From Deinococcus aerolatus (lineage in GTDB: Bacteria > Deinococcota > Deinococci > Deinococcales > Deinococcaceae): 64,000 nucleotides of DNA. Under the pieces are notes generated by a model. The model had not been told where the DNA came from, did no database searches, and worked only from the letters and a program-made list of their open reading frames with translations. The translations under genes were made by a program, and so were the position numbers. The stretch is from positions 1 to 64,000 of the forward strand of contig NZ_BMOL01000007.1 of NCBI RefSeq assembly GCF_014647055.1, read 5' to 3'. Below are positions 8,037-20,922 of this stretch, one piece after another. Each line of letters opens with the position of its first letter. Position 1 is the stretch's first letter.

Positions 8037-9533
8037 CTACTCGCGCCACTGCTCGCGCTGGTACTTGATGCGGTAGCGGCTGCGGCTGGCAGCCTCGATC
8101 AGGTCGGTGGGCGTGGCAATTTCCGGATTGGTGCTGGCCCCGCCGACACTGGCATGCAAGGGGGAACCGCGGAAGGTCATGCCGTCCAGCGACAGCTGCA
8201 ACCGGCGGGTCAGGTCCATCAGTTCCACCGGGGGTGTGTTGTCGAGCAGCACGGCGAATTCGTCCGGACCCCAGCGGAAGATCAGGTCACGCTGCCGTTT
8301 GTGCTGCATGATGCGGCCGGCCAGCTCGCGCAGCAGCTCGTCCCCGGCGGCCTGACCGTACGCCGCGTTCACCTTGCGGAATCCGCTGAGGTCCACCAGC
8401 AACAGGCCCAGGGGCCGTTTGTGGCGGCCCTGCCAGCGCTGCTCGATGGCGCGGGTGAACGCCAGCCGGTTGCCAAAACCGGTCAGCGGATCGTGCAGGT
8501 CCGTGCTGCGGACCGCCTGCCAGCGTTCCAGCATCACCAGCGCGCTGCCCAGGATGGCGCACAGCGACAGTGTGACTCCCGGCAAAAGGATGTTGAGCAG
8601 CCAGTACGGCACTGCCAGTGCCAGTGCCAGCAGCGCCAGACCAAAGCCCCACAGGCCGCCGGCCAGCACCGACACCACGGCAATCAGCGCCCCGGCCAGC
8701 ATGACGGCCCACAGCGGCAGCGAGGCAAACGGCGGGCTCAGCAGGGTGGACACGGCCCGCGCCTGCATCTCCACACCGGAAACCAGCTGCCCGCTGACGT
8801 CGCGCACGGCTGTTCCGGCGCCGCTGGCGGTCAGGCCCAGCAGCACCACGCGGTTCTGAAAGTCGCCGTAGCGGATGGTGCCGTTCACCACTTCGCGGAA
8901 GGGAACCACCGGCAGGCGCTGGGGGTCCGGGGCGCTGTAGCGCAGGATGCGTGGCTGCGGGTCCAGCGGAACCGGGCGGCCCGCCGCCACCGCCAGCTGC
9001 CGCGCGAGGCTGGGGGCCAGCCCACCGGGCGCGGACGGCTCAGGGTAGGCCGCCTGAAACGAGCGCACAATGCCGTCCCGGCTCAGGTTCAGGGCGCTGA
9101 CGCCGATGGGGGCCAGCCAGCCAGGCCGGACGGCAGCGGGTTCGCCGGGGGCCGTCGCCAGCACCACTCCAGGGCGGCTGAACACGGCGGCCAGCCCGGC
9201 ATCGTTGTACTCCGGATCGCCCAGCAGCACGTCGATGCCGACGGCAGCCGCCCCGGCCTCGTCCAGGGTGTCCAGGGCCTGACGGTACAGTTCGCGCGGC
9301 CAGCTGCCGATACGGCCGTAGTCCCTGAGTGTGGCGTCGTCGATGCCCACCACCAGCACCCGCCCGTCCGGGGGGCTGGGAAAGGCGCGGTTCAGGGCAT
9401 CCCACAGCAGGGTGTTCTCCATCTGCCCCCAGGCCAGCAGCGCTGCCAGCACAGCCGCCAGCGGCGCAGTGAACCGCCGCATGGGGCGGGAGGCACCGGG
9501 ATGGCCGGGGGTCAGTTCACGGAAGCCGGACAT
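8037..9533 (-). CDS. CHASE2 sensor with GGDEF-type domain (variant GPDEF)
   Basis: The 498-residue protein starts with a membrane helix (about 22-40), then an extracytoplasmic CHASE2 sensor domain (about 45-275), three closely spaced helices (about 280-350) and a GGDEF domain (about 360-495). The GGDEF domain begins with the normal DPLTGFGNR, but the signature loop reads RWGPDEF, so the second glycine is proline. The metal/substrate segment VDLSGFRKVNAAYG also departs from the usual DIDxFKxxND. It may make c-di-GMP poorly or bind nucleotide without catalysis. Its start overlaps the FecR-domain gene by 17 bases, so both are made together. Methionine 18 is an alternative start. Confidence 0.88.
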   Translation of the reverse strand: MSGFRELTPGHPGASRPMRRFTAPLAAVLAALLAWGQMENTLLWDALNRAFPSPPDGRVLVVGIDDATLRDYGRIGSWPRELYRQALDTLDEAGAAAVGIDVLLGDPEYNDAGLAAVFSRPGVVLATAPGEPAAVRPGWLAPIGVSALNLSRDGIVRSFQAAYPEPSAPGGLAPSLARQLAVAAGRPVPLDPQPRILRYSAPDPQRLPVVPFREVVNGTIRYGDFQNRVVLLGLTASGAGTAVRDVSGQLVSGVEMQARAVSTLLSPPFASLPLWAVMLAGALIAVVSVLAGGLWGFGLALLALALAVPYWLLNILLPGVTLSLCAILGSALVMLERWQAVRSTDLHDPLTGFGNRLAFTRAIEQRWQGRHKRPLGLLLVDLSGFRKVNAAYGQAAGDELLRELAGRIMQHKRQRDLIFRWGPDEFAVLLDNTPPVELMDLTRRLQLSLDGMTFRGSPLHASVGGASTNPEIATPTDLIEAASRSRYRIKYQREQWRE

Positions 9534-11118
9534 GGCTCCGGTTGTCTGCCTCGTCCTGCAGGGTCAGCGTGACCGCCGCCCCGGCCTCCGCCAGCGGCAC
9601 GGCCCAGGAAAACCGTCCATCCACACCAGTGTCCATAGACTGGGTGTCCACAGAGCGGGTGAAGCTCTGTCCCCCCACCTCGACGCTCAGGAGAACACGC
9701 GGGGAACCGGCGTCCACCACCGCGCCGGCTAGCGTCAGGACGCGGCCCTCACGCCGGACCGTCAGATCCTCGACCCTCGGGGGGGTGCGGTCCACTGTCA
9801 CGGTCTGGCGGCGCTCCAGCGTCTGCCCGTAGCGCTGCGCCCGGACGCTCACGACATATCCGCCCTCGGGCAGGGTCTCCTGCAGGCGCTCCAGCCGGAA
9901 GGTGCCGTTCTCACCGGCCAGCGACACGGTCTGTCCGGCCACCGTCAGGGTGACCTGCGCGTCCGGAAGGCTGCGGGCGGCCAGGGCCAGCTCCTGCAGG
10001 CTGCGGCCCGGCAGGTCCAGCTGCAAGGTCAGGCGCTGCGCCCGCGCCGCATCCTGCGCGATGTTGAACCGGTCCACGGCGTCGGGTTGCAGGGCGGCCA
10101 CCTGCCCACCCGCGCCGAGCTGCCGTCCCTGCCCCAGGGTCTGATCCGGCCGGCCCGGCAGCGCCACCTGGCCGTCAAACACCTTGACCAGGCCGCCGGC
10201 ATCCACCCGGAAGACGGTGCCCCGGACCGCCGTGCTGACCACCGGCGTGTCGATGCGGTAACCGCCCTGTCCTCTTTCCACCACATTCCAGGCGGTGCCG
10301 CGCACCAGCCGCAGCTGCACCTCCCGGCCCTGGCTGGTGCGCTCAATGCTCACCACGCTCAGTTCACTCTGGGCGTTCAGGCGCAGGTATCCGCCGCCCG
10401 CGAACCCTATCTCGGCCCAGGCGTCGGCCCCGGTGTTCAGCGCCGCGCCGGGTTGCAGATCGTCACCGACCACCGCCACGCGTGCGGCTTCCTGCTCCCG
10501 CACCGTCACCGACCCGCGCGTGGCCTCCACGGTTGCCTCACCCATCCCTTTGTACTGGGCGGCGTACCACGCGTCATCCTCGCGGAAGACCGTGATCACG
10601 CCGCTGCCCAGAGCGATCTGCTGCCCCGCCGCCACGTCAATGGTCCGGCCCCGCAGCGAGATCCGCAGGCGTCCCGCGATGACCGCCACGCGCTTCTCGG
10701 GGGCGCTGAGGTCAACCCGGAACTGCCCCGCGCCGCCCATCACCACATGGTGCCCCACAACATGCACCGCCACCGGCCCCATAAGGAAGAACCGCCCGGA
10801 CAGCAGGTCCGCCTCGTCGCGGTAGCGCCGCAACTCGGACGTGCTGCCGATCACCACCTGGCCCTGACGGCCCGGCTGCACCACGGCCCGGCCGGTGCCG
10901 GTGCGCAGCCGGGTGGTGACCTCGGTGGGGGTGGTGGAGGCCCGCCATATGCCGCCCGGCCCCAGAAGCTCCACCCGGCCCTGCGCCTGCTGCAGGGTGG
11001 GCGACGCGGTCACCCCAGCTTCCGCGGGGGCCTGAGCGCCGGCCAGACTGCCCAGAGTCAACAGCGTCAGGGAGACGCGGCGCTGGGGCGTGGGGCGGGA
11101 GAAAAGGGCGGGCACCAT
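9517..11118 (-). CDS. Secreted FecR-domain protein
   Basis: This 533-residue protein has a signal peptide (about 1-34, ending SLAGAQAPAEA) and then two FecR-like beta-rich domains (about 50-190 and 195-345). The second contains the characteristic TPVVSTAVRGTVFRV. An Ig-like C-terminal region (about 390-530) includes VDRTPPRVEDL. FecR-domain proteins are often encoded next to CHASE2 sensors, and here the two genes overlap. A working idea is that this exported protein presents a signal to the CHASE2 domain; that is inferred from context. The gene is divergent from an ABC-F gene with a 63-base shared promoter region. Confidence 0.85.
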   Translation of the reverse strand: MVPALFSRPTPQRRVSLTLLTLGSLAGAQAPAEAGVTASPTLQQAQGRVELLGPGGIWRASTTPTEVTTRLRTGTGRAVVQPGRQGQVVIGSTSELRRYRDEADLLSGRFFLMGPVAVHVVGHHVVMGGAGQFRVDLSAPEKRVAVIAGRLRISLRGRTIDVAAGQQIALGSGVITVFREDDAWYAAQYKGMGEATVEATRGSVTVREQEAARVAVVGDDLQPGAALNTGADAWAEIGFAGGGYLRLNAQSELSVVSIERTSQGREVQLRLVRGTAWNVVERGQGGYRIDTPVVSTAVRGTVFRVDAGGLVKVFDGQVALPGRPDQTLGQGRQLGAGGQVAALQPDAVDRFNIAQDAARAQRLTLQLDLPGRSLQELALAARSLPDAQVTLTVAGQTVSLAGENGTFRLERLQETLPEGGYVVSVRAQRYGQTLERRQTVTVDRTPPRVEDLTVRREGRVLTLAGAVVDAGSPRVLLSVEVGGQSFTRSVDTQSMDTGVDGRFSWAVPLAEAGAAVTLTLQDEADNRSHVRLP

Positions 11119-11146
11119 AACTGATTTTCCAGTTTACGAGAAAAGC

Positions 11147-11174
11147 CTGACAAAAGGGCGTCTCAAGGTATACT
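11147..11174 (+). promoter_or_regulatory. Leaderless promoter of the ABC-F gene
   Basis: CTGACA (11147-11152), a 16-base spacer and a consensus TATACT (11169-11174) lie exactly seven bases before the GTG start. Transcription would begin at or next to the start codon. Confidence 0.75.
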
Positions 11175-11181
11175 AAAGGGC

Positions 11182-13098
<1,917 letters not shown>

Positions 13099-13122
13099 TT
13101 ACTTAGACCAGACGTAACAAAA

Positions 13123-13152
13123 CACCCCCCATACCGGGGGGCGTTTGCTTTT
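13123..13152. terminator. Terminator between convergent genes
   Basis: A run of C pairs with a run of G (CACCCCCC, ATAC loop, GGGGGGCG) and is followed by GTTTGCTTTT. It lies between the converging ABC-F and lipoprotein genes and may serve both. Confidence 0.75.
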
Positions 13153-13180
13153 AACCCAGCTACGGGGCTGAAGAGAAATT

Positions 13181-14113
13181 TTAGTTTGCGGGAACGATAT
13201 CCACGTAATTCAACTTGGTATTCTGGCCGCCCTTGGCGTCAATGGTGAGCTTGCCATCTGCAACCGTCACCATGACAGTGGCGGACTTAAACTGTCCAGC
13301 AAGTGTCGGAACGAATTTGCTGATCGCGTTCGTGCCTTCGACGTTGATGGTGTGCGAGCTGTTCAGGTTGCGCTTGTCGGCGTCACCGACACTGACAGTC
13401 ACGTTGTACTTGCCGTTGACCACCTTGTACTCGAACGCGCCGGGATCATTGGTGGCTGGGGCATTGCAGGTATTGCCAGTCGTGGGGGATCCGCACTGCA
13501 TCTGGATCTGGGTGTATTGGCGGGCGTCCCCACCAGCAACGACGTTGGTGCCGTCGACAACGCGGTTGCGGGCGTTGTTGGTCAGGTCGAGCGGCACAGG
13601 AGTCGCCGTACCCGCGCTTGCTTCCGTCACCCAGCCGGTCATGCTGGCCGCCGTGTAGGCCGCGCCCGTGTTGGCCGTGTAACCTACAGGGGTCGTCGCA
13701 GCAGCTGTCTGGAAGTTGACCTTGGCGGTGGTCAGGCCGGGGGTAGTGTCAGCAGCCTCGACCTTAATCGTGATCACTGCGAACTTGGTGGTGTTCACGG
13801 TCGAGGTGGCAGTGATGTCAGCCGTGCCCACGGACTTACCAGTCACCAAGCCGGCGGCAGTCACAGTAGCTACGGCATCGTTGCTGCTCTTGAAGGTAAA
13901 AGTCTGGGCAGGGCTGTTGGTGCCAGTGGCCACCGCTTTTACCGTGGTGGTCTCATTAACTTTGATGGTGGCGGGCGTAGCAGTAACAGTCACGCCGGTC
14001 ACGGTGGCCGCAGGCTGGGGTGTGGGAGCCGGGTTGCAGGCCATGATGGCGATCGAGGAGGTCAGGGCCAGGGCAATGGTGGCGGGACGGCGGAACATGG
14101 AGAATGTAGACAT
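13181..14113 (-). CDS. Lipoprotein with Big2-type Ig and malectin-like domains
   Basis: The 310-residue protein has a lipoprotein signal with the lipobox cysteine at 26 (IMAC). A Pro/Thr linker leads to a Big2-like domain (about 40-118) containing SSNDAVATVTAAGLVTGKSVG, the usual Big2 core. Residues about 125-310 look like a malectin/galactose-binding-like domain: VNFQ and GYTANTGAAY, then GKYNVTVSVGD, and an end with KLNYVDIV. It is probably an outer-envelope sugar-binding or adhesive lipoprotein. An AAGGTAA site precedes the ATG. Its base composition is lower in GC than the flanking genes. Confidence 0.8.
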   Translation of the reverse strand: MSTFSMFRRPATIALALTSSIAIMACNPAPTPQPAATVTGVTVTATPATIKVNETTTVKAVATGTNSPAQTFTFKSSNDAVATVTAAGLVTGKSVGTADITATSTVNTTKFAVITIKVEAADTTPGLTTAKVNFQTAAATTPVGYTANTGAAYTAASMTGWVTEASAGTATPVPLDLTNNARNRVVDGTNVVAGGDARQYTQIQMQCGSPTTGNTCNAPATNDPGAFEYKVVNGKYNVTVSVGDADKRNLNSSHTINVEGTNAISKFVPTLAGQFKSATVMVTVADGKLTIDAKGGQNTKLNYVDIVPAN

Positions 14114-14464
14114 GCGTTACCTTACCTTTGATTGAAAGTGTCGAGAGGACGAAGGGCCTGGGATTGCAATCTGCAGCCTAACACGCATTGTTTCGGGCTG
14201 TGATCGGAAGTGCGCCTTGCACATTACGGACTGCAACCCCACCGTCGACAATCCCCCTGCCACGCTTTGCAGCCTCGCAGCGGGACCTGCATGATACCAA
14301 TGGTGTGTAATCTCACCCTGTAAAACAAACAGTCGGTTAACGCTCCTCTGGACTGGGTGTTCAGGCAGATGGACTCAGCCAACCACGGGTTCATGCTTGT
14401 CCCCATCTTCTGTAGGGAGCGTTACTGAAACGTGAATGGACGGTAGGCCCAGCGCCAATTTCAT
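14114..14464. other. Intergenic stretch between two divergently placed termini
   Basis: This 350-base stretch holds no convincing gene; the one short frame on the minus strand has no ribosome binding site. It contains the promoter of the lipoprotein gene, which I could not define. A 9-base inverted repeat TAACGCTCC / GGAGCGTTA, its arms about 70 bases apart (near 14338 and 14416), frames the 3' side of the MFS gene region. Confidence 0.5.
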
Positions 14465-15874
14465 TTACGGCACGGTTGACTGCGCCTCCCCTTCTAAGGC
14501 AAGGGGCGTGACCTTCAGCGTCAGGGTGAACACCAGCGCCACTGCTACCAGCCCCAGTGCCAGGAAATATGCCGACCGCAGGCCCTCGGCCAGTGCCGTG
14601 CCGCCGCTGGCGATGGCCGCCTCGCCGATCAGCAGGGCCATGACGGTCACGCCCAGCGCCCCGCCCATCTGGCGGGCGAACAGGACACCACTGGTGACGG
14701 CCCCCAGCTCGCCCTTGTCCGCCGCGCCCTGTGCCGAGAGCAGCAGCGTCAGCATGGAAAAGCCCATGCCGGAGCCGACCACAAAGCCCAGCGCGGAGGT
14801 GACCCACAGCGGCGCGTGGACCGTGAAGGTCAGCGCGGCGAAGACCACCACCAGCACCGCGAATCCCAGTTGCGAGATGCGGGCCAGTGGAATGCGCCGC
14901 ATCAGTTGCGCGGCCAGGATGCTGGCCAGTGTCCAGCCCACCAGCGCCGGAGTCAGAATAGCGCCTGCTGCGGTTGCGCCCCGGCCGGTCACGCCCTGGG
15001 CGTACAGCGGCAGATAGGCGATCACGCCGAAGTAGGCCGCGCCCGCCAGAAGATTGGCAACAAAGGCCACGCGCGGAATCTGGTCACGCAGCGCCGACAT
15101 GGGCAGCAGCGGCGAAGCGTGGCGGCTTTCCACCCACAGCGCCCCGGCCAAGATCAGCACGCCGGCGGCAGCCGCCCCCCAGTTTTTCAGCTCCAGGCCC
15201 CAGATCAGCAGGGCGCTGCCCGCCGTGAACAGCGCCGCGCCCCCCCAGTCCAGCTGCGTCTGGCGCCGCACGCCCGACTGCCGCAGGTAGCGCGACACCA
15301 TGAAAAAGGCGGCCACCCCGAAAGGCAACGACACGAAGAAGGTCCAGCGCCACGACCACGTTTCGGTGAGCCAGCCGCCCAGCAGCGGCCCCACCAGACC
15401 GCTGATGCCCCAGACCCCACTGAACAGCGCCTGCACCCGCCCACGCTGTTCCAGGGTGTACAGCTCGCCGATGATGGTCAGCGCGATGGACAGCAGCGCC
15501 CCCGCACCCAGTCCCTGCAACGCGCGCGCGCCAATCAGCCAGCCCATATTCTGCGCCGCGCCGCACAGCACGCTGCCCAGTAGAAAAAGTGCCATCCCCG
15601 TCAGGTACAGCTTCTTGCGGCCCACAATGTCCGAACCCCGGCCCCACAGCGGACTGGAGACGGTGCTGGTCAACAGGTAGGCGGCAAAGGGCAGCGCGTA
15701 GAACGCCTGCCCGTTGAGGTCCTGAATCACGCTGGGCATGGCGCTGGCCACCACGCTGGATTCCAGCGCATTCAGGAAGACGCCCAGGATCAGGCCCACG
15801 GTGGCCAGCTTGCGGGCCTGATCCAGCGCGGCCTGATTCGGTGAAGCGGGAGCAGTCGTGGTGGGCGGGGTCAC
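14465..15874 (-). CDS. MFS drug exporter, DHA2 (14-helix) type
   Basis: The 469-residue protein is almost entirely hydrophobic helices. Motif A reads [16 protein letters not shown] near residue 77, and motif C-like glycine and proline residues follow ([15 protein letters not shown]). Motif D1-like [15 protein letters not shown] near residue 33 is typical of EmrB/QacA-type proton-driven drug exporters. No membrane-fusion partner or regulator is adjacent. The substrate is unknown. Confidence 0.88.
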   Translation of the reverse strand: MTPPTTTAPASPNQAALDQARKLATVGLILGVFLNALESSVVASAMPSVIQDLNGQAFYALPFAAYLLTSTVSSPLWGRGSDIVGRKKLYLTGMALFLLGSVLCGAAQNMGWLIGARALQGLGAGALLSIALTIIGELYTLEQRGRVQALFSGVWGISGLVGPLLGGWLTETWSWRWTFFVSLPFGVAAFFMVSRYLRQSGVRRQTQLDWGGAALFTAGSALLIWGLELKNWGAAAAGVLILAGALWVESRHASPLLPMSALRDQIPRVAFVANLLAGAAYFGVIAYLPLYAQGVTGRGATAAGAILTPALVGWTLASILAAQLMRRIPLARISQLGFAVLVVVFAALTFTVHAPLWVTSALGFVVGSGMGFSMLTLLLSAQGAADKGELGAVTSGVLFARQMGGALGVTVMALLIGEAAIASGGTALAEGLRSAYFLALGLVAVALVFTLTLKVTPLALEGEAQSTVP

Positions 15875-15984
15875 GCGCCAGAGGCTACTCCTGCGTGTTC
15901 TGCCAGAGGGTAGTCCGCCGTACCTGGACCGCCTGCGCCCTTATCAGAAGCCCAATACAAGCCTCACCTCTCCCGGCGTGGGTC

Positions 15985-15990
15985 TACCCT
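15985..15990 (+). promoter_or_regulatory. Leaderless -10 element of the aldo/keto reductase gene
   Basis: TACCCT ends exactly seven bases before the ATG. No good -35 is visible. Confidence 0.5.
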
Positions 15991-15997
15991 GAATCCC

Positions 15998-16978
15998 ATG
16001 ACCATGCATATGCGGAATCTGGGGGCCACCGGCCTGGGCGTCAGCGAGATCGGTTACGGGGCGTGGGGCATCGGCGCGGACATGTGGAAGGGCGCGCAGG
16101 ACGACGAGAGTCTGCAGGCGCTGCGCCGCTACCTGGAACTGGGCGGCAACTTCATCGACACGGCCATGGGCTACGGCGACGGCCACAGCGAGCGGCTGGT
16201 GGGACAGGCAGCCCGCGACTATCCCGGCACAGTAGTGGCCACCAAGATCAGCCCCAAGAACGGACAGTGGCCCGCACAACCCGGCGTCCCGGCGAGCGAG
16301 GCGTTTCCCGCCGAACACGTCATCGCCATGACCGAGGCCAGCCTGGAGCGGCTGGGCCTGCCCCGCATCGACGTGCAGCAGTTTCACGTCTGGAACGACG
16401 CGTGGCTGGGGCAGGGCGACTGGCAGGACGCGGTCACGCAGCTCAAGCGCGACGGCAAGATCGGCCACTTCGGCATCAGCATCAACGACCACCAGCCGGA
16501 CAATGCCGTGAAAGCGGTGGAGGCGGGCGTGGTGGAAACCGTGCAGGTGATCTACAACGTCTTTGACCAGTCGCCGCAGGACCGGCTGCTGGACGCCTGC
16601 CTCGCCAACGGGGTGGGCGTGATCGTGCGCGTGGCGCTGGACGAGGGCAGTCTGACCGGCAATATCACCGCCGGCACGGAATTTCCCGAGGGAGACTGGC
16701 GCAACCGTTACTTCGGCGGCAACCGCAAGGCGGAACTGCAGCCGCGTTTGCGGGCCATTGAGAGCGATCTGGGCATCAACAGTTCGCAACTGGCCGAGAC
16801 CTCGCTACGCTTCGTGCTGAGCCACCGCGCCGTCAGCACCGTGATCGTGGGCATGCGCAGCGTCCGCAACGTGGAGCGCAATGTGGCGATTGCCAACGGC
16901 CAGGCGCTGCCCGCAGAGGACGTCGCCCGCCTGTACGCCCACCGCTGGGACCGCAACTGGTACGAGGCGGCCGAGTAA
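15998..16978 (+). CDS. Aldo/keto reductase
   Basis: The 326-residue TIM-barrel NADPH-dependent oxidoreductase has the complete catalytic tetrad: Asp in FIDTAMGYG, Tyr in the same motif, Lys in VATKISP and His in QQFHVWND. The C-terminal cofactor motif [16 protein letters not shown] is present. It belongs to the YajO/Tas-like group of putative reductases. It is a single gene; the start is leaderless. The substrate cannot be told from sequence. Confidence 0.9.
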   Translation: MTMHMRNLGATGLGVSEIGYGAWGIGADMWKGAQDDESLQALRRYLELGGNFIDTAMGYGDGHSERLVGQAARDYPGTVVATKISPKNGQWPAQPGVPASEAFPAEHVIAMTEASLERLGLPRIDVQQFHVWNDAWLGQGDWQDAVTQLKRDGKIGHFGISINDHQPDNAVKAVEAGVVETVQVIYNVFDQSPQDRLLDACLANGVGVIVRVALDEGSLTGNITAGTEFPEGDWRNRYFGGNRKAELQPRLRAIESDLGINSSQLAETSLRFVLSHRAVSTVIVGMRSVRNVERNVAIANGQALPAEDVARLYAHRWDRNWYEAAE

Positions 16979-17058
16979 CGTTCCCGGCTGGAGGCTGCTG
17001 AGGCCGAGGTGGACCAGGAGACGGCCCCGCCCACTCCGCCCTCAGCCTCCTCTCCCGG

Positions 17059-17521
17059 CTAGCCTCGACGCTGCAGCAGCATGGTGCGTTTGCACTGCGC
17101 CACCACCTCGCCGCGCTGGTTGATGGCGCGGTGCTCCACAGTGACCAGCCCCTGCTGCGGACGCGACCGGCTGTCCCGCGCCTCCAGCACCTCGGATTCG
17201 GCGTGGATGGTGTCGCCGTGAAATACGGGCTTCGGGAACACCACGTCGGTCAGCCCCAGGTTTGCCACCAGCGTCCCCAGCGTCAGCTCATGCACGCTCA
17301 GGCCCACCAGCAGACTGAGGGTCAGCAGGCTGTTCACCAGCGGCTGCCCGAACTCGGTCTGCGCAGCGTACTCGTGGTCCAGATGCAGCGGCTGAGGGTT
17401 CATGGTCAGGGTGGTGAACAGCACGTTGTCGGCCTCGGTCAGCGTGCGGGTGACGCGGTGGCGGATCACGGTGCCGGGGGTCAGTTCCTCGAAATACCGG
17501 CCCTGGGGGCGGTTCAGGTCT

Positions 17522-17529
<8 letters not shown>
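17059..17529 (-). CDS. MaoC-like acyl-CoA hydratase
   Basis: The 156-residue hot-dog-fold protein has the MaoC/R-hydratase features: [19 protein letters not shown] with the active-site region, and a conserved [19 protein letters not shown] strand pair. It is expected to add or remove water on an enoyl-CoA. Its ATG overlaps the end of the CitE-like gene by 8 bases. The same CitE-MaoC pairing occurs in other bacteria (for example Rv2498c-Rv2499c of Mycobacterium tuberculosis), pointing to degradation of a branched hydroxyacyl-CoA. Confidence 0.85.
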
Positions 17530-18391
<862 letters not shown>

Positions 18392-18463
18392 CAGCGCCGC
18401 CGCCAGGGGAACGTGGGGTGGGAGGGCATGGGGCCAGCATAGCCGCCGCAGCGGCGGAGGGCC

Positions 18464-20050
18464 TCACTGCACGTCGCTGCGCCGCAGGGCGTAGGCCACA
18501 CCCAGCGCGATCACGGCCAGCGTCAGGCTGCCCAGTCCCCACAGCGCACCGCCGCTGGCTGCGTAGGCGGTGGCCGAGAGGCCGCCCTGAAAGACCAGCG
18601 TCAGCACCGTGTTCAGGAAGGGGGCACGCTGGCTGCGCCTGAAGGCGTCGGCGCGGCGCACCGGCAGGGGCTGCCACAGCACCATCAGGGCCGTGCCGCC
18701 GGTGCCCAGCAGCAGCAGCGGCACCAGAAACAGCGTATGGGAGGTGCCCAGCGCTCCCCGCAGCCCCAGCACCGCCAGCGCCACCAGCCCCAGCAGCACG
18801 GTGGGAATGACGGCAGCCAGCCACTTGTCGCGGCGCAGGGCCGCCGGACGGCGCGGGGCGCTGACCAGCAGGTCCGGGGCGTCCTCGGCGTTGAAAGTCA
18901 GGTGCGCCAGGGCCGCCGTGAGGCTGGCGGTCAGCAGCACGACGCCCGTTCCGCCGGCCGCACGCAGCCCCCCATCCCCCCGCGTCACCGAGAACAGCAG
19001 CGGCAGCAGGTAGACCAGCTGCAGCAGCGTGCGCGACAGCAGCTCCGGATCGCGGCCGATCAGCCGCCATTCCTTGAGCAGCGTGGCGCGGGACCCCGAG
19101 GCAAAGCGCAGTCCCCCCACCTGTGCCGGGCGAGCGGCACGGCCCCGGCCCTCCGGCGCGGCGATCTCCTGCGCGCCGCCCACAAACTGCCGGGTCAGCG
19201 CGTGGACGGTCACGGCAAAGACCGCCAGCGACAGCGCCAGCAGCAGCAGCGCGGGCAGCGGCTCCAGCCACGCGGCGCGGGCGGGCAGCCACAGCCACGC
19301 CTCCCGGTCCGGCCAGCCGGCCTGCCCCGGCGCAAAGCGGGTCAACGCCTCAAAGGCGGCACTGGACGCCCGGCCCCCACCCCGCTGCCCGCTGAGGTTG
19401 GCCCACTGCGTTCCCAGAAAGATGCCCGCCCCGAACAGCGCCCCCAGCACCGCCGACACCGTGCGGGTGCGCCGCACGCCCAGCCAGCGCACCAGCCCCA
19501 GCGTCAGCCACAGGCCCATGCTGGCGGCCAGCAGCGAGGCGCACAGCCACCACAGCGCCAGCCCCAGCCCACCGCGCCACACGCCCAGCACCAGCAGCGC
19601 CAGCGTCAGCGGCACCACCAGCAGACCCGCCGGCAGCGCCGCTGACAGGGCGACCCCCAGCGCCCGCGAGGCCAGCACCACGCGCGGCGGCAGCGGAGAT
19701 TGCAGCAGCAGGTCCAGGTCACCCCGCGTGAACAGCGTCGTCAGGGCCGCCCTCACCGCCGCCGACAGCATCAGCGTCAGGAAGAAGGCCAGGGCCAGCA
19801 GCACCGGCCCCAGCGCCGCGTCCGGCAGCGGCGCGTTCAGGGCCCGGTCTGCCAGCGCAGTGCGCAGCGCGAAGTAACCGCCCACCACCGCCAGCACCAC
19901 CACGGCCAGTGCGACGAACAGCCCGGCGCGCTGGCCGCCGGTCAGCGCCTGCCACTGCCACCGCAGTTGCCGGGCCAGCAGCCACGGCAGGCTGCCGGGT
20001 CTGGGGCCTCTGGGGCGGGAGGCAGGCGAATTGACGGCCCCGGTTCTCAC
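18464..20050 (-). CDS. ABC exporter permease, large ABC-2-like
   Basis: The 528-residue protein has about 12 hydrophobic segments in two sets, separated by a cytoplasmic stretch around residues 270-310. [20 protein letters not shown] motif near residue 95 is typical of permeases paired with a single ATPase gene. The best start is a GTG that overlaps the ATPase stop codon (GTGA), giving tight translational coupling; longer readings upstream only shadow the ATPase gene. The substrate is unknown. Confidence 0.83.
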   Translation of the reverse strand: MRTGAVNSPASRPRGPRPGSLPWLLARQLRWQWQALTGGQRAGLFVALAVVVLAVVGGYFALRTALADRALNAPLPDAALGPVLLALAFFLTLMLSAAVRAALTTLFTRGDLDLLLQSPLPPRVVLASRALGVALSAALPAGLLVVPLTLALLVLGVWRGGLGLALWWLCASLLAASMGLWLTLGLVRWLGVRRTRTVSAVLGALFGAGIFLGTQWANLSGQRGGGRASSAAFEALTRFAPGQAGWPDREAWLWLPARAAWLEPLPALLLLALSLAVFAVTVHALTRQFVGGAQEIAAPEGRGRAARPAQVGGLRFASGSRATLLKEWRLIGRDPELLSRTLLQLVYLLPLLFSVTRGDGGLRAAGGTGVVLLTASLTAALAHLTFNAEDAPDLLVSAPRRPAALRRDKWLAAVIPTVLLGLVALAVLGLRGALGTSHTLFLVPLLLLGTGGTALMVLWQPLPVRRADAFRRSQRAPFLNTVLTLVFQGGLSATAYAASGGALWGLGSLTLAVIALGVAYALRRSDVQ

Positions 20051-20832
20051 AGCCCCGCCACCACCTCGGCCTGCGGGGCGTCCAGGCCAGTTAGCAACAG
20101 GAAAGCGTCTTCCAGCGTGCCGGTGCCGGTGCGGGCCAGCAGCTGCGCAGGCGTGCCCTCGGCAATCAGCTGTCCGCCCGCGATGATGCCGATGCGTTCG
20201 GCCATGCGTTCGGCGATTTCCAGGATGTGGGTGGTCAGCACCACCGCGCCGCCGCCGTCGACGTACTGGCGCAGCGCGTCCTTGACCTGCCGCGAGGCTG
20301 CGGCGTCCAGCCCGGTCAGGGGCTCGTCCAGCAGCATCAGGCGTGGGCGGTGGATCAGCGCCCCGGCCAGCGCCAGTTTCTGCTTCATGCCGCGCGAGAA
20401 GCCCTCCACCCGCTCCTGACGGTGGTCCCACAGGTTCAGCCACTTCAGCAGACGTTCGGCCTCGGGCGCGGCCTGCGCGGCGTCCATGCCCCACAGGCCA
20501 GCCACGAATTCCAGGTACTCCGGCGCGCTGAGCTTGCCGTACAGCAGCGGATCGTCGGGCAGGTAGGCCAGAAGCTGCTTCGCGGCCTGGGCGTCGTGCT
20601 GAACACTGTGGCCGTAGATCAGCGCCGCGCCGCCATCGGGCCGCGTCAGGCCCGCGATCATGCGGATGGTGGTGGTTTTCCCCGCCCCGTTGGGGCCGAG
20701 CAGCGCGTACAGCTCGCCGGGACGCACCCGCAGACTCAGGCCCGAGACGGCTGCCCGGCCTGCAAACCATTTGTGCAGGTCCCGCAGCTCGAGGGCGGCG
20801 GTCTCGGTTTCGGCGGGGGTGGGCGCGGACAT
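20047..20832 (-). CDS. ABC transporter ATP-binding protein
   Basis: The 261-residue ATPase has Walker A GPNGAGKT near residue 46, signature FSRGMKQK and Walker B LMLLDEPLTGLD. The FSRGMKQK form marks it as an exporter ATPase of the CcmA/NatA class. It overlaps the permease gene by four bases. The promoter lies in the 90-base gap shared with minC. Confidence 0.9.
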   Translation of the reverse strand: MSAPTPAETETAALELRDLHKWFAGRAAVSGLSLRVRPGELYALLGPNGAGKTTTIRMIAGLTRPDGGAALIYGHSVQHDAQAAKQLLAYLPDDPLLYGKLSAPEYLEFVAGLWGMDAAQAAPEAERLLKWLNLWDHRQERVEGFSRGMKQKLALAGALIHRPRLMLLDEPLTGLDAAASRQVKDALRQYVDGGGAVVLTTHILEIAERMAERIGIIAGGQLIAEGTPAQLLARTGTGTLEDAFLLLTGLDAPQAEVVAGL

Positions 20833-20909
20833 GCCCCCTTATACGGGAGCGGGGGGTGAGAGGTTGCCGCGTCCCGAACCTGCGGCGGCCGTGACGCCAG
20901 CTTGGACGC

Positions 20910-20915
20910 TAGATT
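20910..20915 (+). promoter_or_regulatory. Leaderless -10 element of minC
   Basis: TAGATT ends exactly seven bases before the ATG, with no ribosome binding site between. No clear -35 was found. Confidence 0.5.
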
Positions 20916-20922
20916 GAGGGTC

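Noticed and set aside
14338..14420. Inverted repeat TAACGCTCC / GGAGCGTTA as a small mobile element
   Set aside because: The arms are only nine bases, there is no flanking target duplication and no transposase-like content between.
16990..17050. GGAGGCTG / CAGCCTCC repeat between the aldo/keto reductase and MaoC genes as a regulatory element
   Set aside because: It lies between converging genes and has no T tract; most likely a weak terminator or chance in GC-rich sequence.
18464..20770. A 768-codon reading of the second ABC permease
   Set aside because: The first 240 codons are a frame-shifted shadow of the ATPase gene; the real start is the GTG at 20050 overlapping the ATPase stop.
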